Shown: positions 26,721 to 38,105 of the stretch, piece after piece
How positions within the stretch are numbered: position 1 is the stretch's first letter
Layout: the number at the start of each line of letters is the position of its first letter
DNA from: Diphasiastrum complanatum
Lineage: Eukaryota; Streptophyta; Lycopodiopsida; Lycopodiales; Lycopodiaceae
Assembly (NCBI GenBank): GCA_029204225.1
Contig: CM055109.1
Location: forward strand, 38,700,632 to 38,764,631
Direction of reading: 5' to 3'
DNA length: 64,000 nt
Position numbers and translations under genes: made by a program
Notes under the pieces: model-generated
Databases searched by the model: none
Seen by the model: only the letters and a program-made list of their open reading frames with translations
What the model was told of the DNA's origin: nothing

Positions 26721-29700
26721 CCTTAGTTGTGCTTGAGATCAGATCAGATATTTCTTTGTTAAAGATCGAAATATGAATGCGTAGTTATCTGTGGGTTAAA
26801 GTAGAGGTGACATGTGCGCTCTGACTGCCAATCGATCCAATATCAAGTTGGGCGCATTTCTTACAAGCAAGATTACTTAAATGTTAACGGTTGAGGGCTG
26901 CTCAGAATCGTCCTGTTGCACACCACAAGCGGGGTCGAATTTGAGAGTGAGGAAATCGTGTGAGGGTTAGGTTTAGGGCCCGTTAGGTTTAGGGCGCGGT
27001 GTGAGGGTTATTTTTTTTAAGTATATCTGGCAAAAACTTCAAAATGAAAATTTTGAAATTTTTTCCCAAAGGAACAAAACTTCAACAATGAAGGGTTGAA
27101 GTGCTTCTCTCACAGAAATTCACCAAAATCTAAAATTATACCTCCTTCACAAGAATTGCCATATCTCCCTCAATTTCCAACCAAATTGGCTGCAAATTGG
27201 CTCAAATTCAAGCTAAGAGTGAGATCTACAATCCTATAGAAATACAATTCAGCCAAAGGTACAGCTATAATGGCGGAAAACAGACTGCAAAAACTTAACT
27301 AGCTAAAATTGGAATGAAAACACTAAAATGGCCATAACTTGGTCATTATAGCTCCAAATTAGAAAATCTCAGTACCTCCAAAAAGCTAAAAGAGAGATCT
27401 ACTGATCTCCAATAAGAAACTACACAGAAATTTAAGATTAAATGGTCAAAAATTGAATCAGAACTTGCTGGAAATTGAAAAATCAAGAAAACTAGAACAA
27501 GAAACTCTACCAAACTTAACAAAATCCACCAAATCTGATAGGGAAAGGATCTAATGCTTTGCTACCAAAATTGTCATGTGCCAATCTTAGCATTCAAACA
27601 TCTAATCCATTCATTAAACATCAAAATATCATGACAATGCAAGAAATCAAGAAACTAGTCAAAATTCAAGAAACTAACTAAATGTAGCCAAACTTCACCA
27701 AAATGGGTAAAGATAGAATCCATTATTCATTATTATTGATCATTCACAAGATTAGGCCTGAAACTAGAGCATGATCATAGCTCTCATATGATTGTAGGCA
27801 CATGAACCATCAATACTATCAAGAAAGCTCTCAAAGAAAAGCTTCAAAGATCACCAAAAGTTCAAAAATCATAAAAGTAGAATAGCCTCCAAATTAGCAT
27901 GACCTCCTCTATTTATAGTGGGCCTTTTGTGCCTCTAATTACATTTGGGGCCTTATTACCTCAATTTGGGCCTTACAACCATTATAATGGTCCCCACCAA
28001 TACAAATGTGGTGTGGTTGTTTGTGCCTTTTTATTAACTATTCTAATGACTAGTTCTAGACTAGTTTAGCTCCATGGCTATTTTTGGTAATTCATTAGTG
28101 AGCTCATGGGCCAATTACATACAGCACATGACACATTTTTTAGATATGACCATTCGTATAGATACTACCATTCGTGTAGATATGATCATTTTTTGCACTT
28201 GTAAACTAGCACCTGAATAACGTTTTGCAACACTAACCTGAATAGCTATCATGAGAAAATCATGTGAGGAAGTCATGGTTGTCACAAAATTCGTCTCCTT
28301 TGAAGAATGGATATCAACAAGTTCGAGTCTATTTATTGCCATAATTTTCCAAAGATGATATAATCAAAAGCAATGACATATGCACGTACTTAGATTTGGA
28401 ACAAAACTGCTTCTTAAACTAGTTTAAACATCATAGCATCATATGTGTGCTACCATTACTCCTAAACATAACGATGTTCGCCATACACATACCTGTATCG
28501 GAGTGTATTCCGAATCAAAAGGGATAGAGGTGCAATCTATAAGCCGTTGTAAAGAAAGAGACATATTTCACTTGTCGTGTAAGTCTGCATTTGATTCATG
28601 ACAAATTGTTAGAGCTATATTGATTGAGAGCAAATTTTCATTTTGAGGATGTTTATAATTTGTTAGCTTGCATTTAGGCATCAAGGTTTTTACATAATAG
28701 AGGTAGATTTGCACTTTTAGGATTAGAATTTTTGTGAATTTCATTATTGTGATTGGATTTTTTGCTTGTAATCACCCAAGATTGATGAGAAAGGAAGAAG
28801 AGATAGTACTTCATTGCTAAGATCCAGTTGGAATCACAAAGAAAAATAGAAAATCGCTCGTTTTTGGCATTTGGAGACAAAAGAGGGCAAAATTGTTATC
28901 ATACTTTGATAACTTTTAGTTGCTTTGCAACCAACCTTCACCAATTTGCAAGCATAATCGCCCTAATGTAGTGAAGGTATAGTTTGAACGATGGAGGTTA
29001 CTTTCCAGCAATTTTTCAAAACCTTAAATATAACAAGAAAAAAGACTAACTAAATCTCTAAAATGAAGAGATATTTCAAATGAGCTCTCGGCTGCTCTAC
29101 TGGAGTGAGATTTGATATAGATCTATTTATAGAGAACTAGATGAAGGTTAGTTCAAAAATAGAAGATAAAATTAAAGTTGTTTGAAATTTTGATTATTTT
29201 TTATTGAAGGAAATCAATTTATGTTTACAAATATGTCAATATCTCTCTATTAACCTTAGCCCACAACCCTCACTAGTCTTTTTGAACCTTCCAAATATAG
29301 TATTTTATCATTAGTGAGTCAAGTGAAGGTTAGTTCCATTAGATTTTTTTTTTCAAGTGAAGGTTATTTATAAAATATATATATATTCTGAACCCTTGCG
29401 AAGTTGAAAAATCTTGTCTTTCAATAAGAATCTTATTATAGTGGGATCTACCTTCAGGGGGATCTACCTTATAGTGGGCGAATGTTAGTTTTGCTGGATT
29501 TGTCAAAAATAGCCATTTTAGTGATTTTTCACCCAAATAGTAGGAAAGAACCCTCGCCTAGGGAACCTTTGTCGGTGCAATTATTAAATTTTGATTAATT
29601 TGATTTAGCTACTAGCAGTTCTATGAAAGTTTTTGAGTTGTGACGACACTACTATAGCAGTTTTTCCAATTTAGAGTGTCGATCTAGTTGATATAAGATT

Positions 29701-29916
29701 GATTTCCAAAATCATATCATGTTATCATCATGAATTGGACCCAGATCAAATCAAATTTATAGAATCACTCCTTGAATAGCCCATATTTATATCATTTGAA
29801 CAAATAGAATTCACAAGTCGACTAATTATCCAAAACTTTTATCATCTAATTTTTTTTTTAATGATTGAAGGTGATGAAGATGTGAATTACAATTTTCACA
29901 TCAAATCATTAGACGA
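26721..29916. other. No gene recognised; probable LTR or repeat with minus-strand TATA
   Basis: No domain is seen in any frame. The stretch 27000-28000 reads on the minus strand like an LTR R/U5 region downstream of a good TATA box (27907-27918). Two TTTAGGG heptamers lie at 26961-26992. No primer site could be found to prove an LTR. Confidence 0.4.
27907..27918 (-). promoter_or_regulatory. TATA box, minus strand
   Basis: On the minus strand this reads CTATAAATAGAG, followed by a GAGGTCATGC context. It is a strong core-promoter match. With no gene downstream it most likely belongs to an LTR. Confidence 0.45.
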
Positions 29917-30169
29917 ACATGTTGGAATTCGTTGGTCTAGAATCACTCTATTCTCCACGATTGGAATGCGTAGTTTGTCAGATTCAGATGATGATTTTTT
30001 CTGAAGCTCAGATGGAGTTGTTTTGTGCGGGCGAAGCTCCTGCTTTATTCCATGATCAATCATCTTTTGAACTATGAACTGCTACTGCATATCTGATATT
30101 AAATCTATGAACAACAGATAATGTTTAATCAAATAAACTGAGAAATAGCAGAAGTATATCTACTGCTAG

Positions 30170-30730
30170 CAAGCATCACAATTCATTCACAGATTACGGA
30201 CACGATAGAGCAGAGTGCTACAACTTGTCCATATTATCAAAATCAAGTATACAACAATAATTCTTTTGAGTGAACTCAATTTTCCAGATCAGCACATCGG
30301 TGCAAGAGAGGTGTTCTCTCTTGCGAGTAAGACTAGCTACTGCTAATTCTTTGTATCTTGTAACTAGCTAATGCTCGTTACTTCTCATAATTTTCTCTTC
30401 TCATGATGATCCAATATATATATCATACCAAGTGAGATTACAAGATTAATTTACCGATTATTACAAGAGAGGTTTAAGTTAAACATCGGTTAACCATGTC
30501 TCTCTCCTGTACGTCACTTTACGACTGAGCTTGAAGATTCAAATCTTCATGCTTGTCGAACTGAGGTCTTGAGAGTTCATCCATGTTCGATAATGTGTCC
30601 TGATCTTTTGTTTGCATTCAGGCTCTCGTTGGTGCCCGATCTGTTGTTTTCAACTGTCATGGCTTGGTAAGACGATTTGTCGCCCTTACCCGATATGTTG
30701 TCCTTCGGTGTCGGTCACTTCGGTGACTTC
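30170..30730 (-). mobile_element. LTR remnant related to copia element C
   Basis: The block at 30450-30570 shares with the element C LTR the order ACCGATTATTACAAGAGAG, a TTAAGTTAAAC-like word, TTACGACTGAGC, GTCGAACTGAGGTC, and later TTCGGTGTCGGT. Divergence is greater than between the two C copies, so this is a sister family. Outer edges are uncertain and no internal region is attached. Confidence 0.55.
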
Positions 30731-30989
30731 AAGCATGTTGCGTACTTCGGCTAAGTCGCAAAAAGTGCGAGAAATGCGAAGGTCTTTACAAAATTGATAC
30801 TAAGTTAAAATAGGCTAACTGTCGACTTTTTCGAAAATATGCGAAAAAAGTGAACTGAGTGACAAAACAATTCAAAAATGCAGACTGTGCAAAATCTAGT
30901 TCAAAATATGCAACAGTCTAAAAAAGCAAGGAAAAATGCTAAAGTTTTAAAATAGAAACTTAAGATTTTTTCAGAAAACCTTTAGTTAA

Positions 30990-31400
30990 AAATACCAAAA
31001 TATAATAGAGTCACAGATCTAATTAGATTTCTCAAGAATTATACAGAATCTTGTGAGATCTATGGTGAAGCTAATCTAGAGAAAAAAGCTCAAGTTATTT
31101 TCAATAGCACTTATGGGAGTTGCACAAGATTGGTTTTATAATCAAGCTCCAAAAGATATATTGATTGAAAAATTATTAAAATTGCCTTGATCATGCACTT
31201 TAAGCCAAGGAAGTTCCTTTATGATCTTTTCTTGTTGTTGAGTAAGATCGAAATGGGAAATAAGAAGATGGTTCAAGATTATATTGCATGTATCAAACAT
31301 CTCAGATCAGAATGCAATCCACATCCCACTATTGATGAGGCTATGATCATGTGGCTCTTAGTAGGATTGCCAAAAGTCTATGCTCCAAGTACCCACTTTG
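30990..31400 (+). pseudogene. Ty3/gypsy (Athila/Tat-like) gag fragment
   Basis: Pieces in changing frames read FLKNYTESCEIYGEANLEKKAQ, an MGVAQDWFYNQAP stretch near 31110, then MHFKPRKFLYDLFLLLSKIE, QDYIACIKHLRSECNPHPTIDE and MWLLVGLPKVY. The order matches Retrotrans_gag of the elements at 17.5 and 48.0 kb. The match stops at about 31400, where text of the opposite-strand copia begins shortly after. Confidence 0.75.
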
Positions 31401-31527
31401 CAACTGTTCCTTGTTGTCCTATCTTCTGCTGCTCTGGAGCATTCTGCTTTGTCTTCAACAGAGTTTGAATTTGAAGGTTCGCTTCGATTCTGCTCCTTTT
31501 TGTTTCTGGGATTCTGATAACAGTCTA

Positions 31528-32356
31528 CTACTGCATGGCCCGTTTATGACAATGAATGCATTCAATCTTTGGATTTAACCAACAATTATCTTTTGTGTGA
31601 CCTGATCTTTTGCATCTGTTGCAGATCTTCTTATCACCAGAATTTTTCTGTTGTTTTCTAGATTGTTGATCATTTGTCTTGGACTCATTCTTTTTAGACG
31701 ACTCCCTCTTAAACTTAGACTTCTTAAAAGATTTATTCTTCTGAGTAAATAGAGCATTTTCATAATCGCCATTGTCGTCATAGCGTTCATGAGCTTCTAC
31801 TTTCTCTTTAACTCCGTCTATTGCCTTTTGAAGTGTCATTGTCGCATCTTTCGCCAATAAGGTTCGACTTGTGTGGAATGATCTAGGTAGGGCTCGAAGA
31901 AAATAACTAAGCTGTTTTTCCTTTGAAATTGCATTTTTTTTGCCAGAATTCTGCAAAAAATAAACAGGTCTTTTATCTTTCGTACGAATGTGTTCAAGTC
32001 TTTGTCGTCCCACTGTAGGTAAGTTAATTGGTCTTCCAAAAACATGATCTGATTACGAGATCGAGTCTCATTCTTGGTTTGCAATTATTCCCATAAATCT
32101 TTTGTGTTCGAAATTGATGTATATTGTCATGCATTGAAGACGCAATAATTGCTATAGCTTTGTCATTTCTCAAACTCCATTTTTGAAGTTCTTTGCCAGG
32201 AGTAGATATTGGCTTCTCCTCTATTGGTTCTACCCATTGGCAAAGACCTTCGCCCTTCAATATGAGTGAAGTCTTTAATTTCCAAATCAAATAGTTTGAA
32301 CCTTCTGGATCCAAGATCGTAGTGATCTTAGCTTGAATATTGCCGATTGATGACAT
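31528..32356 (-). pseudogene. Copia gag (element M)
   Basis: ATG at 32356 gives MSSIGNIQAKITTILDPEG and YLIWKLKTSLILKGEGL, a copia gag N-terminus. A frameshift near 32080 is followed by LTYLQWDDKDLNTFVRKIKDL, another near 31990, then SYFLRALPRSFHTSRTLLAK. The knuckle CNRCKRSGHTKDNC lies at about 31580-31620, and a second begins CIHCHK. The frame ends at 31528 before any protease, so the element is truncated. Confidence 0.87.
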
Positions 32357-32450
32357 CCTCTATTTTCTGAATAACTCCAGTTGCGGCTTATTGATGGATG
32401 TATGAAGAATGCTGAGAGGGATACGAAGATACCATCATATCAACTCTGAC

Positions 32451-32464
32451 TGGCTCTGATACCA
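32451..32464 (-). other. Primer-binding site of element M
   Basis: Minus strand reads TGGTATCAGAGCCA, a perfect initiator tRNA-Met primer site, three bases inside the LTR end at 32468. Confidence 0.92.
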
Positions 32465-32467
32465 CTA

Positions 32468-33401
32468 TGAGAAATAGTAATTATTCTTCCATAGAGAACA
32501 CGATGAAAGTCTGAATAAATCAAATTAATATCAGTGTGTTCAATCGGGTTTGTTTATGGTGTATGTATTAATAGAACATTATTTGCCTTGATTGAATATG
32601 CGTGCAAAAATAATATGCAAAATTAAGAGACAATTTTAGACAAACAAATACTATTGATCAGAAACAAATTTATAATTCTGAATTTGAATCTGTATACATC
32701 TTTTGTTGTCTTATCTCGCTGTTGTGTCTCTGATTGAATGAGTCTGACAGTCTCTTTAGTGTGAGTGTGTGTGTTTTACAACGAGTAGTGCACATGTATT
32801 TACATTGCTACAAGACAGGTCTTTTTGCCTTTTAAATACAGGTCTTTTGGCCTTTTAAATTTTGTAATAGTAGATCTAACCGTTTACAACGGTTGATATT
32901 CAAATAGACACTCTGTTTCCACAGTCAAATTATTTTTGTTTGCGAATATTTCGCGACAGTCTGTCTCTTCATTACAACTTTGTGTTTCGCAAATTGTTCA
33001 CGACACTTGTCTCTTCGCGACATTTTTGTCTTTTGTGAATTGTTCGCGACAGATGACAGTCTTTGAGCTTGAAGAAGAATCCAGAATATTTCACGAATTG
33101 TTCGCGACAGTTTGCGACAGGTGAGCTTTGAACAAGATACAGAATATTTTGCCACAAGATTCTATTCATGAATCTTTTGAGCTTCAACAAAAAACCACGA
33201 GCTTCAACAAGAAATTGTTTCGTGAATACTTCGCGAATCTTTTGAGTTTCAAGCAAGATAAATTTCACGAATCCTTTGAGGTTGATCACGAATAGAAATG
33301 TTTTGAGTTCGTGTTCGTTTCTCATCCTTTGTCAAGTAAACTGCACACTTTGTTAGTAGAATTGAGATTTGTCTGATCATGTGTTCTACACATCATTCTC
33401 A
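32468..33401 (-). mobile_element. 5' LTR of copia element M, about 934 bp
   Basis: On the plus strand it runs from TGAGAAATAG to CATTCTCA, giving 6-bp inverted ends TGAGAA/TTCTCA. The left border is confirmed by the primer site. The right border is confirmed because copia gag text of the other orientation starts at about 33410. A cluster of TTCGCGACA/TTCGTGAA words fills 32938-33250, on the U3 side. Confidence 0.85.
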
Positions 33402-33975
33402 ACATATCAAACACGCAAATCGGCCATTTGTCTAAAGCTCATACCTCCAAAGAAGTCTGGGAAATCTTGAGCACCCTGTACGAAGTGCGCGACGTAGTTT
33501 CCAAGCTACATCTCATGAGAAAGGTTTTTCTCCCTCAAGATGACCAATGGTGATTCCCTACAAAATCACATCAGCTAGTTCAAGAGCATGCTGAAGCAAA
33601 TGGCCACTGTCGGATCAATCATAGACGATCAAGACACAGTACTGTTGACACTGCTTTCAAGCTTGCCAAGCTCATATGACAGCTGGGTGATGATCTTCAC
33701 GACACACCCAAAACTGACTCTTTCAAGAGTCATTACAATATTGTCACAGAAAGACACCAGAAGGAACGAAGCCTCCAGTTCTTTGACTGTCGACTCTCAC
33801 GCCTTATACACCAACAGAAGCTTGACTAAGTAAAAGAAAAAAGTCTTGAAGCAACTCAAGTAAAGCCAAAAGCCAACACATTATCAAGAGCAGTCGAACC
33901 AACTGACAAGGAAGAAGCTGTTCTGTAGATACTGCAAGCGAACCAACCACGAGATTCAAGATTGTTGCATACTAC
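33402..33975 (+). pseudogene. Copia element A: gag remainder and zinc knuckle
   Basis: Begins mid-gag with HLSKAHTSKEVWEILSTLY and KLHLMRKVFLPQDD (UBN2-type), then the frame at 33588-33833 (MLKQMATVGSIIDDQD, LLTLLSSLPSSYDSW). A stop follows, then the knuckle CRYCKRTNHEIQDC at about 33926-33967. No N-terminus, leader or 5' LTR of this element is present, because the M LTR abuts it. Confidence 0.85.
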
Positions 33976-34079
33976 AAGCCAAGAACAACAACAAAGGTCA
34001 ATTGAATCAAATGGCAAATGCAGCTACAGAAGCACCTTAGCCTAACCAAAAAGCGAATCATGATGCATTCATGACTAGC

Positions 34080-34453
34080 CATCAAGAAGCATCCAACTAC
34101 AGCTCCTGGTTTCTGTATTTCAGAGCCACACGGCACATGAACAGCCATATCGGTTGTTTCAAGTCCTATACGCTTTTGATATCAAATGATATGTTCACCT
34201 GGGCGACAATAGCACACAAGCTATTAGAGGTGAATGTACAGTTAGATTGAACTTTGCAAATGATCAATCCAAACTACTTTCTAATGTCCTACATGCACCA
34301 AATCTTTCTACAAATATGCTCTCTGTAAGTAGAATTATAGACCTAGGACATAAAGTAGAATTCGAATATGATCAATGTAAAGTAGTCGATAGGACAGACA
34401 AGATCCTAGCACTAAAAAAGAGACATGGATACTTGTATAGATTAACTCATTGA
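34080..34453 (+). pseudogene. Copia element A: protease region, active site lost
   Basis: The text around 34100-34150 reads SWFLYFRATRHMNSH where the family has W.LDSGATRHM. D-S-G has become Y-F-R through a substitution and compensating one-base indels. Downstream, LLSNVLHAPNLSTNMLSVSRI and KKRHGYLYRL are the usual end of the protease/spacer region. Confidence 0.8.
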
Positions 34454-34479
34454 TTTTTTGTCTCTAGTCAGGCTGTTAA

Positions 34480-35200
34480 TACTTCTGTACAGATCAATAA
34501 AAGTTTACTTTGGCATTATAAACTTGGTCATTTGAATTATGCTTCTGTATTACAAATGTCTAAGCAATCTAATGTTCTTGATCTTGACTATCCGAATAGG
34601 AAAGTCAAATTACCTGTCTGTCAAGACTGTTTAGTCAGTAAACAGGCTAGAAAACCATTTAGATCAAGCCATCAACATATTGCTAGAGGATTGCTAGATG
34701 TTGTACATATAGACATACGTGGCCCAATGCAGAATTCTTTACTGAAGGATGCAAAGTACTTCATCACTTTTATTAATGAATTTTCCAGAAGAACAACGGT
34801 GTACTTCATTAAGAAGAAATCAGAAGCTTTCAATTGTTTCAAAATCTTCAAGGAGCGTGTAGAGAAAGAAACTGGCAAAACAATCAAAGCCCTACAATCC
34901 GACAACGGTGGAGAGTATATCTCTACAAAATTCAAGCAATACTGCCAGAGCCTAGGCATTGAACAACAGTTTATCACTCCCTATTCGGTTCAGTCTAATG
35001 GCTTAACTGAGAGGAAGAACCGTACCCTGGTTGAGTCAGCCAAATGCATGCTGGCACACACATCATTGCCTAAGAGCTTCTAGACTGAAGTTGTTTCCAC
35101 TGCAGCTTACATCCAAAATAGATGTTCGACCAAGGCTCTCTCAGGTTAAACACCCCATGAGTTTTAAATAGGATCTAAGCCTACATTGAAGAACCTACGA
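34480..35200 (+). pseudogene. Copia element A: integrase
   Basis: The GAG-pre-integrase part has LWHYKLGHLNYASV, with the zinc-binding H and later CQDCLVSKQARKPF. The DDE core has HIDIRGPM (Asp), LQSDNGGEY (Asp) and NGLTERKNRT (Glu). The frame 34532-35083 is intact, then a TAG replaces the Trp codon expected after PKSF. Coding-like text continues past it (TEVVSTAAYIQNRC), with another stop at 35146-35148. Confidence 0.9.
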
Positions 35201-35314
35201 GTGTACGGATGCATCGCCTATGCGTTAATCGCGAAGGAGACAATGAATAAATTTGACTTCCAAGGTCTCAAGACCATCATGATTGAATATACCTCCTCTT
35301 AAAATACTTACAAT

Positions 35315-35584
35315 ATGTATGACCCCGATACCCAACAAATTTTATTCAACAGGGATATAGTCTTTATCGAGGATCAGTTCAATGACTTCAAAGACAATGA
35401 CAAAGTTCTATGCGAACCTTCGACGCCTGCCATCGACATGACAATTCGAGTCTCTGGCTCAAGCATGCCCATAGTAGATCAACTACTCGACAATGAGTCA
35501 GACAAAGACGTTGTTATTACTCAGCAACAACAAGTCCAAGTATTGGATTATCAACCGACGCCTCCTCCAAGAAGATCGAACTGA
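35315..35584 (+). pseudogene. Copia element A: integrase-RT linker
   Basis: Reads MYDPDTQQILFNRDIVFIED, then an acidic, Pro-containing linker ending TPPPRRSN. This is the usual variable spacer between integrase and reverse transcriptase in copia elements. A related FIEDQF stretch occurs in the fragment at 24.6 kb (-). Confidence 0.8.
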
Positions 35585-35696
35585 CTGCACACAGCCCACG
35601 AGGTATATTCTTGAGTCTGTTTGCCTTTTAATGCAAGGACCGACTATTGTTGAAGAGGCACTTAGCCTACCAAACTCCGATCTCTAGAGAGAGACA

Positions 35697-36764
35697 ATGG
35701 ATAGAGAGTATTCCTCTCTGATCAAGAACCAGACCTGGTCATTAGTCGAACCTCCTGTTGGCAACAATCTTATCGATTGCAAATGGGTCTTCAAGATCAA
35801 GTACAATGCCAATGGAACTATTGATCAAATGAAGGCTCGACTAGTAGCACAAGGATTTGCTCAGATCCCCAACATCGACTACAATAAGACTTTCAGTCCA
35901 GTAGTCAAGCATTCATCGATCCGAGCTCTTCTATCATATGTTACAGCAGGCGACCTCGAAGTACATCAATTTGATGTACATATAGCTTATCTCAATGGAG
36001 TCATGGAAAAAGACATCTACATGCTACAACTTGAAGGATACGTTCTCAAAGGTATGAAACATCATGCTTGTAAACTCCATAAGGCAGTTTATGGCTTGAA
36101 ACAGTCAACAAGAGTTTGGTTTCAAAGGATCAAGACATTCATCATCCAACACGGTTTCAAAACAAGCACTGCCGATTCCAATATTTATTTCAAGTCAGTA
36201 CAGCATTCCTTCATTATCATCATCTTGTACGTCAACGATACATTGTTTTTCAACAACAATACCGATCTGGTGAAGGATGCTAAGCAAATGTTTTCTTTCG
36301 AATTCAACATGATCGCTCTGGACGAACACTATTGTCTAGGTATTCAAATCCATAGAGACCGAGCGAGACGCCTAATTTACATCACTCAGCAAAAGTATCT
36401 TCACTATACCCTTCTAAGAGATAATTTGATCGATTGTAAATTAGCTCACTCACCGATGGATCTAGGCCTGCAATTGTCGAAAGAACGCTGTCCTCATACC
36501 AAGCAGGAATAGGAGCAGATGAGAGAGTATCCATATCAATTGATACTTGGATCTCTCATGTATGCAATGGTCTACACAAGACCTAACATTGCTTTTGCAG
36601 TCAGCTCACTCAGCCAATTCATGGCTAATCCTGACATCACCCATTGGAGGGCTCTTATAAGAGTCATGAGATATATACGAGCTACAATAAACCAATGCAT
36701 CTGCTATGGGAAATTCGACAACGACAATCTCCATCTGCTTAGTGGATATTCGGATGCAAGTTAA
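35697..36764 (+). pseudogene. Copia element A: reverse transcriptase and start of RNase H
   Basis: RVT_2 domain: WSLVEPP, CKWVFKIKYNANG, KARLVAQGF, FDVHIAYLNG (first catalytic Asp) and LHKAVYGLKQS. The catalytic box reads LYVNDTLFF instead of YVDD, so one of the paired Asp residues is Asn. A TAG at 36510 interrupts between KQE and EQMREYPY. Text then continues LILGSLMYAMVYTRPNIAFAVS to LSGYSDAS at 36764, where the element stops abruptly in the RNase H start. Confidence 0.9.
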
Positions 36765-37680
36765 TGATGGTAAGATCATAATTTTAGTTCTTTATGTTGA
36801 TGATATCATATTGACAAGAAATGATGATGAAGGCATAAGAAATGTTAAAGTTGCATTGTCTAGTGAATTCAAGATGGCAGATCTAGGACTTCTTAAGTTT
36901 ATAATTGGAATAGAAGTTTCTAGAGGTAGTGATTTCACTTATATAAGTCAATCAAAGTATGCTACTTCCATTCTTGAAAGGTTTGGCATGAAAGATTGTA
37001 AAGGGATTGACACCCCTATGGAGCAAGTTTCTAAAGTTTCTAATGATGGTGATGAAGCATCCTTTGAGGACATCACACTCTTTAGAAATCTTATAGGCTC
37101 CTTAATCTATTTGACAATCACTAGACTAGATTTGAGTTATAGTGTAAGCAAGTTGAGTCAACATATGCAAGCTCCTTTGATACATCATCAGAAAAGTACC
37201 AAAAGAGTACTTAGATATATCTCTTCCACTATATTTTTTGGCATTCTCTATCAAGGATCTAACTTCCACTTGAAGGCATACTCAGATTCGGATTTTGCAG
37301 GTGACAAGATGGATAGGAAATCCGTAAGTGCATTTGCTACTTTTATTTGTGGAGGAGTGATATCTTGGCTTTCCAAAAAGCAAGATACTATCTCACTTTC
37401 CTCTCTTCAACAACAAAAGAACTCCTATGGCTAAGAAGACTTTTGGTGGAACTACAAGTGCTAAAGGCCGAGGAGATCCCTTACATTTATTGTGACAATC
37501 AAGCATCTCAACAAATTGCTACAAATCCTGTCTTCCATGCTAGAACAAAGCATATTGAGATAGCTCATCACTTTGTGAGGGAAAAGGTGCAATCTAAGGA
37601 GGTACAACTTCATCATGTGCCATCATCCGAGTGCATAGCTGATATCTTAACTAAGCCATTGCCTAAAAATCCATTTTCAA
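36765..37680 (+). pseudogene. Copia fragment B: RT end and RNase H
   Basis: A different copia family begins here with DGKIIILVLYVDDIILTRND, an intact YVDD box. It proceeds through ADLGLLKFIIGIEVSR, LIGSLIYLTITRLDLSYSVS and AYSDSDFAGDKMDRKSV. Near 37400 the frame shifts and about ten residues including the expected AEY (catalytic Glu) are deleted. It resumes STTKELLWLRRLL, YCDNQASQQIATNPVFHART and ADILTKPLP, the copia C-terminus. Sequence after it leads to a polypurine tract and LTR. Confidence 0.9.
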
Positions 37681-37740
37681 GTTAAGATGTGCTCTTGGAA
37701 TTGTAGATAGATGTACATTAGACTTACCAAGTTAGAAGTG

Positions 37741-38105
37741 AGGAGGAGTGTTGAAATTGTCACTGCCAACTTGATGTAATTGATTAATCATGAGATCTAT
37801 GATCATGATAGGATCTTACATGTGTGGAGCCTATTTCCATGTGTGAAAGGATGTACAAAATGTACTTGTAAATAGTTAGATTCATTTTGGTTCAATCTAC
37901 ACAAGTAGAATCTAGGAAAAAGTCACTTTGACCAATTTTCATGTAATTAGCTTGCACTTCTATTTGAATGAGTAAATGCTCCCACTAGTCAAGTTGTTGT
38001 TTAGACGTGTGGATCAGGTTGTAGAGGATAAGATGTAGATATTCCACTAGATCCTATTTTGTAGGGAATATTCCTATTTTTGTGGAGACTAGCTTTTGGT
38101 TTCTA
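37741..38105 (+). mobile_element. Polypurine tract and truncated 3' LTR of fragment B
   Basis: AGGAGGAG (37741-37748) precedes TGTTGAAATTG, the LTR start at 37749, about 65 bp after the pol end, as in typical copia elements. The LTR shares a block (ACATGTGTGGAGCC..TTCCA.GTGTGAAA) with the LTR at 57093-57913, which lies in the other orientation. It is cut by element C copy 2 at about 38105. Confidence 0.75.

Noticed and set aside
26961-26992. Telomere-like TTTAGGG words
   Set aside because: Only two heptamers, separated by other sequence; too few for an interstitial telomere array.
29377-29388. TATATATA tract as a promoter
   Set aside because: Simple AT repeat without a downstream gene or LTR edge.
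31187-31468. Possible host gene start at MHFKPRKFLYDL
   Set aside because: Order and motifs match Athila/Tat-like gag at 17.5 and 48 kb.
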